From: Shewanella fidelis ATCC BAA-318 | GTDB taxonomy: Bacteria; Pseudomonadota; Gammaproteobacteria; Enterobacterales; Shewanellaceae | Assembly: GCF_000518605.1 (NCBI RefSeq) | Contig: NZ_JADX01000004.1 | Location: forward strand, 497,596-561,595 | Length of the DNA stretch: 64,000 nucleotides | Reading direction: 5' to 3' | Shown here: positions 15,747 to 24,608 of the stretch, piece after piece | How positions within the stretch are numbered: the first letter of the stretch is position 1 | Layout of the letters: every line of letters begins with the position of its first letter | The notes under the pieces: generated by a model | The model's database searches: none | What the model was told of the DNA's origin: nothing | Seen by the model: the letters and a program-made list of their open reading frames with translations, nothing else | Made by a program: the position numbers and the translations under genes

Positions 15747-16763
15747 ATGCGGGTTTTAGGTATAGAAACATCCTGTGATGAAACAGGTATTGCGGTTTAT
15801 GACGATGAAAAGGGCTTGTTATCACATACTCTATATAGTCAGGTTAAATTGCATGCGGATTACGGTGGGGTTGTACCTGAATTGGCATCTCGTGACCATG
15901 TTCGTAAAATTGTGCCTTTAATTCGTCAAGCATTGAATGATGCAGGCATGACAATTGATGACTTAGATGGTATCGCTTATACCAAAGGTCCAGGGCTTAT
16001 CGGGGCGTTGCTTGTGGGCGCTTGTGTTGGTCGTGCATTAGCATTCTCTTGGGATAAGCCTGCCATTGGTGTGCATCATATGGAAGGCCACTTACTTGCA
16101 CCAATGCTTGAAGATGATGTCCCTGAATTTCCATTTTTAGCTTTACTTGTTTCTGGCGGACACTCAATGATTGTCGGCGTTGAAGGCATTGGTCGTTACA
16201 CGGTTCTTGGTGAGTCGGTTGATGATGCTGCCGGTGAAGCATTTGATAAAACAGCAAAATTGATGGGACTAGATTACCCAGGTGGCCCAAGGTTATCAAA
16301 ACTCGCTGCCAAAGGTGTACCGAATAGTTATAAGTTCCCACGTCCGATGACTGACAAACCGGGTTTAAACATGAGCTTCTCTGGTTTAAAAACATTCACG
16401 GCAAACACAATTGCTGCCGAACCAGATGATGAACAAACTCGTGCTAATATTGCCTGTGCTTTTGAAGAAGCGGTTGTCGATACCTTAGCCATTAAGTGTC
16501 AGCGTGCTTTAAAGCAAACAGGTTATAAAAACTTAGTTATAGCCGGTGGTGTAAGCGCTAATACACGATTACGTGCATCACTAAGTGACATGATGCAGAA
16601 GTTAGGCGGCAAAGTTTACTATCCTCGTGGCGAGTTCTGTACCGATAACGGAGCCATGATCGCTTATGCAGGTCTACAGCGTTTAAAAGCCGGCCAAATT
16701 GAAGATTTAGCTGTTAAAGGCCAACCAAGATGGCCTTTAGATACGCTAGAACCCGTAGATTAA
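15747..16763 (+). CDS. tsaD: tRNA N6-adenosine threonylcarbamoyltransferase (TsaD)
   Basis: 338 residues. TsaD transfers threonylcarbamoyl from the AMP adduct to A37 of ANN-decoding tRNAs, working with TsaB and TsaE. The start is the typical [19 protein letters not shown]. The metal-binding HMEGH lies at His111-His115, and SGGHSMIV and [13 protein letters not shown] belong to the ASKHA fold. It is transcribed divergently from rpsU, the conserved gammaproteobacterial arrangement. Confidence 0.97.
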   Translation: MRVLGIETSCDETGIAVYDDEKGLLSHTLYSQVKLHADYGGVVPELASRDHVRKIVPLIRQALNDAGMTIDDLDGIAYTKGPGLIGALLVGACVGRALAFSWDKPAIGVHHMEGHLLAPMLEDDVPEFPFLALLVSGGHSMIVGVEGIGRYTVLGESVDDAAGEAFDKTAKLMGLDYPGGPRLSKLAAKGVPNSYKFPRPMTDKPGLNMSFSGLKTFTANTIAAEPDDEQTRANIACAFEEAVVDTLAIKCQRALKQTGYKNLVIAGGVSANTRLRASLSDMMQKLGGKVYYPRGEFCTDNGAMIAYAGLQRLKAGQIEDLAVKGQPRWPLDTLEPVD

Positions 16764-16777
16764 GATGAAAAATACCC

Positions 16778-16806
16778 ATAGCGGCGCTCATTGAGCGCCG
16801 CTTTTG
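16778..16806. terminator. Bidirectional terminator between tsaD and the oxygenase gene
   Basis: Near-perfect palindrome AGCGGCGCTCA / TGAGCGCCGCT at 16780-16802 with TTTTG on the plus side and an A run on the other side. It lies between convergent genes. Confidence 0.8.
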
Positions 16807-16808
16807 TA

Positions 16809-17405
16809 TTAAAAGCCGTGATTAGCGTTACTAACCCGAAACCAGCCTGCGATGCTGTAACGATTAACGGTCGTAGGTAATACTTCGTGGGGGAAACGCT
16901 CACTCAAAAACACCACCCATTTACCAAACTCTGGGCTAATGGTCTCAAGTTTGTTGTCTTGTTCATCATAAACAACTAGCTCTCCTGCATGCTCTGCTCG
17001 CCAGTCATGATTGAGAAATAGTACTGAGGTTAGAATTCGATTTCGCGAACCTTGTAGTACATCTGAGTGCTTTTGATAGAATGCACCGGGCTCGTAAATA
17101 GCGTAGTGACTCTCAAAATCAAATAGCCCCATATATAGGCGCTTATTTATCCCTTCACGTAATTGAGTCATTAGATCTAAATATTGTTTGTCTGCAGAGC
17201 GCTGCTCTGATAACCAACGAATTTGATCACTGCGAATGCTATCGACTAACTGCTGCTCACCGCCACGACCAATAGCGGCAGGACGAAAGTCATCCCATGT
17301 TGCATTCTTTGAGGTTTGTAATAATTGCTCACAAACAGATGTAGGCAGAGTGTCAGACAGAACAATGTAGCCGGTTTCAACCAATGCATCAGCAATGGTA
17401 TCCAT
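16809..17405 (-). CDS. 2-oxoglutarate/Fe(II)-dependent oxygenase, prolyl-4-hydroxylase type
   Basis: About 198 residues from the ATG at 17405 (MDTIADALVETGYIVLSD). Upstream in-frame ATG (17432) and TTG (17453) codons exist, but none has a clear ribosome site, so the start is uncertain. The P4H-type facial triad is visible: His and Asp in FYQKHSDVLQ, the distal His in ERFPHEVLP, and the 2OG-binding Arg in NRYSIAGWF. Such enzymes hydroxylate protein prolines or other substrates; the target is unknown. It sits alone between tsaD and plsY, an interruption of a usually tight block. Confidence 0.82.
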   Translation of the reverse strand: MDTIADALVETGYIVLSDTLPTSVCEQLLQTSKNATWDDFRPAAIGRGGEQQLVDSIRSDQIRWLSEQRSADKQYLDLMTQLREGINKRLYMGLFDFESHYAIYEPGAFYQKHSDVLQGSRNRILTSVLFLNHDWRAEHAGELVVYDEQDNKLETISPEFGKWVVFLSERFPHEVLPTTVNRYSIAGWFRVSNANHGF

Positions 17406-17673
17406 CACAGCTTCACTTAATTGTGGAACCATAGAAAGGTGTACTCGAAACAAGATAACACGATAACTTTACTGGCAGGCTCAAAAAAGATGAGCGCTGT
17501 ATTCGAGAGTAGTGTCAGAAAGGTAACGCTTGGGCTACCCAGTCAAAATCGGCGCGATTATAGACTGGGATTTTTAAAAGGCAATCGTAATAATTAAAGG
17601 TTGCTAATTAAGGCTTATCAGGAAACTTGGTGTGAGACAGCCTGATCAGTTAATGTTTTTAAATAACGAGTGA

Positions 17674-18285
17674 TTATGGTGCTTTTGTGCGCTTCTTACG
17701 TGAGACTTTTGACTCCTCACCTTTTAGCAATCGCTGAATATTATCTTTATGACGGATAACGATTAGCGTTGAAAGCATAGCAACTGGGATGGTGAATCTA
17801 TCATCTAGCCACCAGGTATAAACAGGTGCAAGTAGTGCAGTGCAAATAGCGGCAAAAGAGGAGTAGCGAGTGATTAACACTAACAGTACCCATGAGCCCA
17901 TTAGGCATAGCGCAAGATCATGACCAATTGGTGCCATAGCCCCAAAAGCGGTTGCAACGCCTTTACCACCTTTAAAGTTGAAAAAGATTGGAAAAATGTG
18001 CCCGAGACAGGCTGCTATCGCAATAACGCCTAATGCAATAGGATCAACGCCAAGTCTGAATGCTAAATAAGCAGGTGCTGCGCCCTTTAGCATATCAAAA
18101 AACAGCACGAGTGCAGCGGAGCTTGCTCCACCAATACGCAGCACATTGGTTGCACCAGGGTTACCTGAGCCTTGAGTGCGCGGATCAGGAAGGCCTCGTA
18201 GTTTACATACCAGAACAGCACTGGAAATTGAGCCTGCTAAATATGCGCTCAAGATCATGACTATTGTAACTACTGTTAGGCTCAA
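17674..18285 (-). CDS. plsY: Acyl-phosphate:glycerol-3-phosphate acyltransferase (PlsY)
   Basis: 203-residue inner-membrane enzyme that acylates glycerol-3-phosphate with acyl phosphate from PlsX, the first step of phospholipid synthesis. Family motifs are [11 protein letters not shown], the glycine-rich [14 protein letters not shown], and a C-terminal [13 protein letters not shown]. The start is TTG at 18285: AAGGA lies 7 bases upstream, and the resulting N-terminus [19 protein letters not shown] aligns with PlsY of relatives. It is divergent from folB. Confidence 0.95.
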   Translation of the reverse strand: MSLTVVTIVMILSAYLAGSISSAVLVCKLRGLPDPRTQGSGNPGATNVLRIGGASSAALVLFFDMLKGAAPAYLAFRLGVDPIALGVIAIAACLGHIFPIFFNFKGGKGVATAFGAMAPIGHDLALCLMGSWVLLVLITRYSSFAAICTALLAPVYTWWLDDRFTIPVAMLSTLIVIRHKDNIQRLLKGEESKVSRKKRTKAP

Positions 18286-18597
18286 ATTGGTTTCCTTATC
18301 CGTCTTAGGGTATTATCGCGCCACATAAAAAACTGTGCCCGTATATTTTGTTCTAAGTGATGAAATAAACAGGTAAAGATTGGTTTAAATACTGCCGAAC
18401 AACCTTTGCTTAGCAACCTTGCTTTAAAAGCGACAGTATTAAATAAAATCTTTATGTAGCGAGGCTTATCCTACTTTGCTTTGGTCTTGTAAGAAAGAGC
18501 AATAGCGTAATATTTCAGCATTGCAACGGATTATATCTCGTTTGTCCGTTTTAGCTTATCAGACCTCAGTGTCATGGATTAGAGTTTTGGAGAAATC
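18286..18597. other. Divergent promoter region plsY / folB
   Basis: 312 bp without a supported gene; AT-rich, with no strong hairpin or recognised operator. It must hold the promoters of plsY (minus) and folB (plus), but no hexamer pair stands out enough to call. Confidence 0.5.
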
Positions 18598-18951
18598 ATG
18601 GATAAAGTACTGATTAGAGAACTAAGAATTGAAACTGTTATCGGAATTTATGAGTGGGAAAAGCAGATCCACCAAAGCTTACTTATTGATTTAGATATGG
18701 CATGGGATAATCGCCAAGCAGCGGCAGGAGATGATTATCAACATGCACTCTGCTACGAAACTGTTTCAAATAGATTAACTGCACTAATTACTGAAAAACC
18801 TATTGAGCTCATTGAAACTGTGGCTGAAATGGTTGCTAAATGTGTTATGGATGAATTTAATGTGCCTTGGGTTAAAGTAAAAGTGATGAAGCCTGGCGCT
18901 GTGCCTACCGCGGCTGCTGTAGGTGTTGAAATTGAGCGGGGTCATGGATAA
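18598..18951 (+). CDS. folB: Dihydroneopterin aldolase (FolB)
   Basis: 117 residues, the usual FolB length. It converts 7,8-dihydroneopterin to 6-hydroxymethyl-dihydropterin plus glycolaldehyde in folate synthesis. Typical elements are the opening DKVLIRELRIETVIGIYEWE, ELIETVAEMVA in the second half, and VKVMKPGAVPTAAAVGVEIER at the end. Its stop is directly followed by the folK ATG, so the two consecutive pathway enzymes are coupled. Confidence 0.95.
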   Translation: MDKVLIRELRIETVIGIYEWEKQIHQSLLIDLDMAWDNRQAAAGDDYQHALCYETVSNRLTALITEKPIELIETVAEMVAKCVMDEFNVPWVKVKVMKPGAVPTAAAVGVEIERGHG

Positions 18952-19443
18952 ATGGCAAAGATTTTTATCAGCCTTGGTAGCAATATCGAGCCTGAAAGCC
19001 ACCTTAAGGCTGCTTTAATCGACCTAGGTCATCATTTTGATAAGCTAGAATTGTCTTCAGTATATGAAAGTGAAGCGGTAGGCTTTGACGGCACAAACTT
19101 TCTCAATATGGTGGTAGCGGCAGAAACCAATATGACCATTGAACAGGTTGTGAGCTGTTTTAAGCAGATTGAACAAGATCATGGCCGTGTTAAAGGCGCA
19201 AAGAAATTTGCTCCAAGAACATTAGATATCGATCTATTACTGTATGACGATGTTGTTAGTCAACAACCAATAGAGTTACCGAGAGCTGAAATCCTTTATA
19301 ATGCCTTCGTATTATGGCCACTAGCGGAAATTGCCCCTCATTTGCATCACCCTGTTGTTAAGCAGTCGTATCAATCCCTTTGGCACGATTACGACAAGCA
19401 ACAACAGTCATTATGGCCAATTGAGTTCGATTGGTCTGCTTAA
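18952..19443 (+). CDS. folK: 2-amino-4-hydroxy-6-hydroxymethyldihydropteridine pyrophosphokinase (FolK)
   Basis: 163 residues. It transfers pyrophosphate from ATP to the FolB product. HPPK signatures are [10 protein letters not shown] at the start, [20 protein letters not shown], and the metal/ATP segment [15 protein letters not shown]. It follows folB with no gap and uppP begins 22 bp later, so the three form one operon. Confidence 0.95.
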   Translation: MAKIFISLGSNIEPESHLKAALIDLGHHFDKLELSSVYESEAVGFDGTNFLNMVVAAETNMTIEQVVSCFKQIEQDHGRVKGAKKFAPRTLDIDLLLYDDVVSQQPIELPRAEILYNAFVLWPLAEIAPHLHHPVVKQSYQSLWHDYDKQQQSLWPIEFDWSA

Positions 19444-19465
19444 ACCCACAGTTTATAGGATAGTT

Positions 19466-20266
19466 ATGGATACCTTTCAGGTGATTATTTTAGCTCTTAT
19501 TCAGGGCCTCACCGAGTTTTTACCGATTTCGAGCTCTGCTCACCTTATTTTGCCTGCTCAACTTCTAGGTTGGGAAGATCAGGGGTTATCATTTGATGTG
19601 GCGGTTAATACTGGCTCTTTGATGGCGGTTGTGATGTATTTTCGTCGCGAGCTTTTTTCAATGTTTACCGCATGGACAGGCAGCATTGCTAGTCGTAAGC
19701 AAACACAAGAGAGTAAATTAGCGTGGTGGATTATTTTAGCAACAATTCCTGCAGTTATTCTTGGTTTCACCGCTAAAGACTTTATTGCAACTCACTTACG
19801 CAATATTGAAGTGATAGCTGCAACCACGATTATTTTTGGTTTACTACTTTGGTGGGCAGATAGATTACAGCGTCAAGGTTTTAGTGAATTTCAAGTTGGC
19901 TGGAAAAAGGCATTAATCATTGGTGTAGCACAGGCAATGGCATTGATTCCTGGTACATCTCGCTCTGGTGCCACGATTACTGCAGCATTAATGTTAGGCT
20001 TAAGTCGTGAAGCTGCTGCTCGTTTCTCTTTCTTAATGTCAGTACCTGTTAGTTTAGGGGCGGCATTGCTGGTGACTAAAGATTTGTTAGAAAGTGGTCA
20101 GGTTATCGATTATCAAGCATTAGGTTTAGGGATCGCTGTATCCTTTGTCGCTGCCTACTTATGTATTCATTACTTTTTGAAAATCATTAGTAAAATGGGC
20201 ATGACTCCTTTTGTTATTTACCGTTTAGCACTGGGTGCGGTGCTGTGTGGTGTGATTTTTCTATAA
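19466..20266 (+). CDS. uppP: Undecaprenyl-diphosphatase (UppP/BacA)
   Basis: 266-residue inner-membrane phosphatase that recycles undecaprenyl pyrophosphate for cell-wall synthesis; extra copies give bacitracin resistance. Both conserved regions are present: [18 protein letters not shown] and [20 protein letters not shown]. The frame opens earlier inside folK, but the ATG at 19466 with AGGA upstream gives the proper N-terminus [13 protein letters not shown]. Cotranscribed with folBK. Confidence 0.96.
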   Translation: MDTFQVIILALIQGLTEFLPISSSAHLILPAQLLGWEDQGLSFDVAVNTGSLMAVVMYFRRELFSMFTAWTGSIASRKQTQESKLAWWIILATIPAVILGFTAKDFIATHLRNIEVIAATTIIFGLLLWWADRLQRQGFSEFQVGWKKALIIGVAQAMALIPGTSRSGATITAALMLGLSREAAARFSFLMSVPVSLGAALLVTKDLLESGQVIDYQALGLGIAVSFVAAYLCIHYFLKIISKMGMTPFVIYRLALGAVLCGVIFL

Positions 20267-20319
20267 CGCGTGATTGTTTGACTAACATATAACTATCTGC
20301 GTTTAACTATGAGTTATTA

Positions 20320-21153
20320 ATGAACAGTATTTTTCTTTGCCCTGTATGTAAATTGCCTTTGCAGATCCATCAAGAGTCAAAAGGGCTACATTGTGAAAAC
20401 AAACACCATTTTGATAAGAATGAGCATGGTTATTGGCTTTTTAGTCAACCTAAAAAGCCTAAAGCTGATTCTCGAGCGGTAATGCGTGCCAAACGTTACG
20501 TGCTTGAGTCTGGTATTTATGTACCCTTGGCTGAGCGTATGGCAAAGGTCATTGCTGAGCTTCCGCAAATCGCTGCCGCGCAGTCGCTTTCACAGTTAGA
20601 TTACGACTGCGGTGATGGCTACTTTTTGCGAACGCTGAAAAACATACTGTTAGAGATTAAACCTGAGTTGTTGTTGCAACAAACCGGTATTTGTGAAGCT
20701 GAAAATGCAATATTTGCAGCAGCCAAAGCTGAAGCAAGCCCAACTTATATGGTTTCTACTCTTAAGCAGTTACCTTTTGTGAATGAATGCTTCGATTTAG
20801 TCACTGTTATAGACAAACAGCTAAAGGGCAAAGAGCTGACGCGAGTGCTTAAGCAAGGTGGCGTGTTATTGCAGGTCGCAGCTGGGCCGCGTCATTTGTG
20901 GCAAATTCGCGAGTTTATCTATCCTGAACTAACGGAAAAGCCTGTTAGCGAAAACCTTCCTAAAGAGTTGGCTTTACAACACAGTGAACGTATTTCGTTG
21001 ACTGTCAGCGTATCGGGTGAGCAGGCTATCGCTTTACTTGAAATGACTCCTTATGCTTGGAGAGCGAACGATAAAGTACGTCATGACATCCAGCGAACAA
21101 GGTTTGACACGTTAGAAATAGACTTTGTTATTAATGTGATGACTAGAAAATAG
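20320..21153 (+). CDS. rlmA: 23S rRNA (guanine-N1)-methyltransferase, RlmA type
   Basis: 277 residues. Family members methylate G745 of 23S rRNA (RlmA-I) using SAM. The N-terminal zinc site is visible as Cys7, Cys10, Cys25 and His29, followed by HFDKNEHGYWLF. The SAM-binding motif I reads LDYDCGDGYF instead of the usual DIGCGEGYY, so one motif glycine is replaced by Asp. The later FDLVTVIDKQLKGKELTRVLK segment also diverges from the usual FAPC-type motif. Probably functional, but the substrate-base assignment rests on family membership. Confidence 0.85.
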   Translation: MNSIFLCPVCKLPLQIHQESKGLHCENKHHFDKNEHGYWLFSQPKKPKADSRAVMRAKRYVLESGIYVPLAERMAKVIAELPQIAAAQSLSQLDYDCGDGYFLRTLKNILLEIKPELLLQQTGICEAENAIFAAAKAEASPTYMVSTLKQLPFVNECFDLVTVIDKQLKGKELTRVLKQGGVLLQVAAGPRHLWQIREFIYPELTEKPVSENLPKELALQHSERISLTVSVSGEQAIALLEMTPYAWRANDKVRHDIQRTRFDTLEIDFVINVMTRK

Positions 21154-21205
21154 TTTGTACACAGGGTAACCTTTGTCTACTTAACTTAATGGAAATCGAC
21201 TACTG

Positions 21206-22105
21206 ATGATGCGTAATTTGCTGTTGTTCATCTTGGCGCTATTGCCCTTGACTGCGTTTGCTAATGTTTATTCTATTCCTGAAAATGGCGGACGGCTAGT
21301 TGGGGAGTTACAGCATCACGTGGTGCAAAAAGGTGATTATTTCCAAACAATTTCAAAGCAATATAACATTGGTATTTTGGAGTTGATGGCATCCAACCCT
21401 GGTGTTGATCCGTTTTTGCCCACACCGGGTACTCGCTTGCTGATCCCTACTCAGATGCTACTGCCAGATGTTCCGCATAAAGGTGTAGTGATAAACCTTG
21501 CTGAGTTGCGTTTATATTTCTTTCCAAAAGGCGGTAAGGAAGTACATGTGTTTCCTGTCGGGATCGGGCGCGTTGGTCGTGAAACTCCTGAAATGGTAAC
21601 TCGAATTAAATCGCGCATACCCAATCCAAGTTGGACACCGCCTGCCAGTATTCGTAAGGAACATTTAGAAGAGCGTGGTGAAGTATTACCACGCGTGGTA
21701 CCTGCTGGACCAGATAATCCCTTAGGCAAGTTTGCTATTCAATTATCGTACGGTGATGGCAGTTATCTGATCCACGGTACCAATAAAGACTTTGGTATTG
21801 GTATGCGAGTCAGTGCTGGTTGCATTCGCTTAAATCCTGATGATATTGAGTGGTTGTTTGACCAAGTTCGTTATGGTGATCAAGTGACTATCATCAATGA
21901 GACTATCAAAACCTCTACAGAGCCTGATGGTAGACAACTGATTGAAGTCCATTCGCCATTATCGACAGCTAATGGTGGTGATAACACAGTGAAAGAACTT
22001 AAACGCGGTGTTGTTGAGTTTATTCGACAAGATGATGTTGATTACACTAAAGCTAATGATGCATTGCTGACTCAGGCTGGTATACCGGTCAATATCGAGG
22101 AGTAA
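21206..22105 (+). CDS. L,D-transpeptidase of the ErfK/YbiS/YcfS/YnhG family with LysM domain
   Basis: 299 residues: signal peptide (MMRNLLLFILALLPLTAFA), a LysM domain at about 38-82 (HHVVQKGDYFQTISKQYNI), then a YkuD catalytic domain with His190 (SYLIHGTNK) and the active Cys206 in SAGCIRLNPDD. In the periplasm these enzymes attach Braun lipoprotein to meso-DAP of peptidoglycan or form 3-3 cross-links. Fittingly, an lpp gene lies 450 bp away in convergent orientation. The first of two adjacent ATGs is used; the second is equally possible. Confidence 0.93.
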   Translation: MMRNLLLFILALLPLTAFANVYSIPENGGRLVGELQHHVVQKGDYFQTISKQYNIGILELMASNPGVDPFLPTPGTRLLIPTQMLLPDVPHKGVVINLAELRLYFFPKGGKEVHVFPVGIGRVGRETPEMVTRIKSRIPNPSWTPPASIRKEHLEERGEVLPRVVPAGPDNPLGKFAIQLSYGDGSYLIHGTNKDFGIGMRVSAGCIRLNPDDIEWLFDQVRYGDQVTIINETIKTSTEPDGRQLIEVHSPLSTANGGDNTVKELKRGVVEFIRQDDVDYTKANDALLTQAGIPVNIEE

Positions 22106-22126
22106 GTGAGGATATCGATAGTATGA

Positions 22127-22151
22127 AAGCGTCCAGTAGGGCGCTTTTTTG
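22127..22151 (+). terminator. Terminator of the L,D-transpeptidase gene
   Basis: 8-bp stem AAGCGTCC / GGGCGCTT (one G-U pair) with loop AGTA, running into TTTT, 21 bp after the stop. Confidence 0.8.
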
Positions 22152-22213
22152 TGTCTGTAATTAATGACGACTATTGGGCAAGGAAAGCAAACGACAAACT
22201 ACAGATAAATTTA

Positions 22214-22479
22214 ATACCAATCAGTATAAACATTTAGTCGCTCAGCGAGAGTTTAGCGGTTTTGAGGCAAGGCAACGAATGAAGAGCATAGTTGTTCTAC
22301 GTTCAAGTTCGTTAACACAGCATCAGAATCGCTAAAACTCGCCATTCTGGAACGTTTTTGGCTGCCTACTTCTGCGTTGAATAACTTCACAAGGGAGCAA
22401 CCATTCTTTCAGTTATTCGCCTTGAATTAGATTGCCAAAAATCGTTCTGAGCTGATCAAATTCTTATACTGATTGGTAT
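22214..22479 (+). mobile_element. MITE-like interspersed repeat, full copy 1 (266 bp)
   Basis: Bounded by perfect 16-bp terminal inverted repeats ATACCAATCAGTATAA / TTATACTGATTGGTAT. It has no coding capacity and contains a sub-terminal inverted repeat (GCGAGAGTTTAGCG near the left, CGCTAAAACTCGC near the middle). It is very similar along its length to the copy at 27264-27551. No clear target duplication is seen. It was probably mobilised in trans by an unidentified transposase. Confidence 0.85.
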
Positions 22480-22516
22480 AAGGCTTGGCCAAGTGTAATA
22501 CTTGAAACCAAGCCTT
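22480..22516 (-). terminator. Long hairpin downstream of lpp
   Basis: AAGGCTTGG (22480-22488) / CCAAGCCTT (22508-22516), with a further CAAGT/ACTTG pairing inside the loop. It lies 42 bp beyond the lpp stop and directly abuts the end of the MITE-like element. In the lpp direction the hairpin is followed by the MITE end instead of a T run, so a T tract may have been displaced by the insertion. A second small hairpin, ACCGTA/TACGGT, lies at about 22529-22542. Confidence 0.45.
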
Positions 22517-22558
22517 GGGATGTCACCGTAAATAAATACGGTTAAGTCCTAAACGTAA

Positions 22559-22825
22559 TTACTTCTTGTAAGAAGAAGCTACGTTATCGATACGAGCGTT
22601 AGCGCGTTGTGCTTCAGCTTGAGCGTCCATAGCTGCAGCTTTTGCATCGTTAACGTCTGCAGATAGCTTGCCTTGCTCAGATTTTAGAGAGCTAACTTCA
22701 GCTGAAAGTTGGTCAACTTTGTTACCTAGGTTTGCAACGCTTTCTTCAAGAGCAGTAGTGTTTGCACAGCCACCTAGAAGGGCAGTCATTGCTACACCAG
22801 CAATCAAAAGTACTTTTTTATTCAT
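22559..22825 (-). CDS. lpp: Major outer-membrane lipoprotein Lpp (Braun lipoprotein)
   Basis: 88 residues. The lipobox LLGGC puts the lipidated Cys at residue 20. The mature chain is a continuous heptad coiled coil (LEESVANLGNKVDQLSAEV...), as in the Lpp trimer, and ends YKK, whose C-terminal Lys is the site of attachment to peptidoglycan. AGGGA lies upstream of the ATG. The convergent L,D-transpeptidase is a plausible attaching enzyme. Family and role are clear; the attached fraction is not knowable from sequence. Confidence 0.93.
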   Translation of the reverse strand: MNKKVLLIAGVAMTALLGGCANTTALEESVANLGNKVDQLSAEVSSLKSEQGKLSADVNDAKAAAMDAQAEAQRANARIDNVASSYKK

Positions 22826-23040
22826 CGGGAATTCCCTTTATATAGGTTGGTTTAAATAAGCACAGCTGCACATCACAACTGAACTAGTTAATTATGTCAC
22901 AGAGAAAAAATTTTGCTATGCCTTTTAACGCTAAGCTCTGAATAACTTAGTGAAAATTTGAGCAATTGCAAGTTAAGTGCAAATAAACCGTGAACAAGGT
23001 ATGTCTAATCTTAGTCTATAAATGTGAATTTATAGTACTT

Positions 23041-24279
23041 TTATTCAGGTTTCTCGCTTTGTAAGTCTTTAATCTTCTGCACTGCAGCAACTCTTTCGAC
23101 AGACAGTTGTGCACGGATCTCTGCACCTTTAAATCCTTTTTCAATAATGGATTGTACTGCGATATCAGATGCAGCCTTAAAGCAGTTCTTTAAATAGTCA
23201 GCTTGAGGGTAAGGTTGAAGCTCTAATCCTAAGCGGCCTTTACTGTCAGCTTCACAGGCTAATAATAGCTGTTCAAGTCGCTGCGGTTTTCGCCAGAAAT
23301 CGGCTTTATCAAATAGCGAAACAATAGTGTCAGCTCTTAATTGCCACACATTATGAATGTTCTGGTGTTGGTCACTGACTAATAGCGCTAAATCTCGGTA
23401 CTCGTTAGGGACTCTATAGCGAGTACATAGTGCTTTAATCAGTGGTAAGCCTTTTTGTCCATGACCATGGTGTTTAGGTAAGTGCGCCTTTGGGCTTAAA
23501 GCTTTACCTAGATCATGCACTAATGCTGCGAATCTAACAGCGTTATCTTGACTAAGCTTTGCTGCTTGCTGAAGTACCATTAAGGTATGGATCCCGGTGT
23601 CGATTTCTGGGTGCCACTTTTCAGGTTGTGGCACACCAAATAGCGCATCGATTTCAGGGAACAGTACTTTAAGCGCGCCACATTGCCTCAAAATCTCAAA
23701 AAATACCTGTGGACTTGCACTTGATAATGCCTTATTTAGCTCAATATAAACTCGCTCTGGGGTTAGCGCTTCAAGCTCTCCGCTTTGGCTGAGCTTGCTC
23801 ATAAGCTCGAGTGTTTCAGTGGCGATGGTGAATCCGAGAGTGTGAAAACGCGCGGCAAAGCGGGCAACACGCAGTACCCTTAGTGGATCTTCAATAAAGG
23901 CGTCTGAAACATGCCTTAAGATACGGTTTTCAATGTCGGTAATGCCATTATAAGGGTCGTATAGTTTCCCTTGCTCATCTTGTGCAATAGCGTTGACGGT
24001 TAAATCTCGGCGCAGTAGATCTTGCTCAAGTGTGACGTGGGGAGCGGCATCAACACTAAAGCCACCATAACCCGCTGCTGTTTTACGTTCGGTGCGAGCC
24101 AGTGCATATTCTTGCTGAGTTTTAGGGTGTAAAAATACCGGAAAGTCTTTACCTACTTGAGTGAAACCTTCCGCTAGCATTTGTTCTGGGGTTGCGCCTA
24201 CAACCATATAATCATGATCTTTTACATCTAGATTGAGTAACTTATCGCGGACAGCACCGCCAACTAGGTAGATTTTCAC
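23041..24279 (-). CDS. cca: CCA-adding tRNA nucleotidyltransferase with HD domain
   Basis: 412 residues from a GTG at 24279, giving [15 protein letters not shown], which matches the E. coli start and total length. An in-frame GTG four codons earlier is the less likely start because it lacks a ribosome site. It adds or repairs the tRNA 3' CCA. The nucleotidyltransferase motif GGAVRD is followed by the metal-binding DHDY (Asp21, Asp23), and [12 protein letters not shown] and [12 protein letters not shown] follow. The C-terminal HD domain ([12 protein letters not shown]...HHGHG) gives phosphohydrolase activity in gammaproteobacterial enzymes. Confidence 0.95.
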   Translation of the reverse strand: MKIYLVGGAVRDKLLNLDVKDHDYMVVGATPEQMLAEGFTQVGKDFPVFLHPKTQQEYALARTERKTAAGYGGFSVDAAPHVTLEQDLLRRDLTVNAIAQDEQGKLYDPYNGITDIENRILRHVSDAFIEDPLRVLRVARFAARFHTLGFTIATETLELMSKLSQSGELEALTPERVYIELNKALSSASPQVFFEILRQCGALKVLFPEIDALFGVPQPEKWHPEIDTGIHTLMVLQQAAKLSQDNAVRFAALVHDLGKALSPKAHLPKHHGHGQKGLPLIKALCTRYRVPNEYRDLALLVSDQHQNIHNVWQLRADTIVSLFDKADFWRKPQRLEQLLLACEADSKGRLGLELQPYPQADYLKNCFKAASDIAVQSIIEKGFKGAEIRAQLSVERVAAVQKIKDLQSEKPE

Positions 24280-24608
24280 TGGATTTCTCACTTATCGTTT
24301 ATGCTGCTAAGTGTAACATGGCTGACAGGTATATTCGTGTGTAAAGCGCGGTAATTATCTTTGATATATTGCCAACAACCCACAAAAAATTTGCCGCAAT
24401 TTGCTATCATGGCAAGCTTAGCTGATTTTAGTTGTAGCAATTTTTGACAAGCTAGTAGTAGGGCTTTAACGTGAGCCTATTATTGGTTGGGGATCTATTG
24501 CTTGTGGCATGATCGCCAACTTTGGATTTGTAGTGGTAATTAAACAGTATATAAGCTCCGCCGGTTTAAACATCGGAGTCAATTGGTTCTATAAGGATAC
24601 AAGCTCGC
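24280..24608. other. Divergent promoter region cca / gspAB
   Basis: 329 bp with no supported gene and no strong hairpin. AAGGA lies 11 bases before the gspA ATG. Promoters for both genes must lie here, but none is clear enough to call. Confidence 0.45.
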
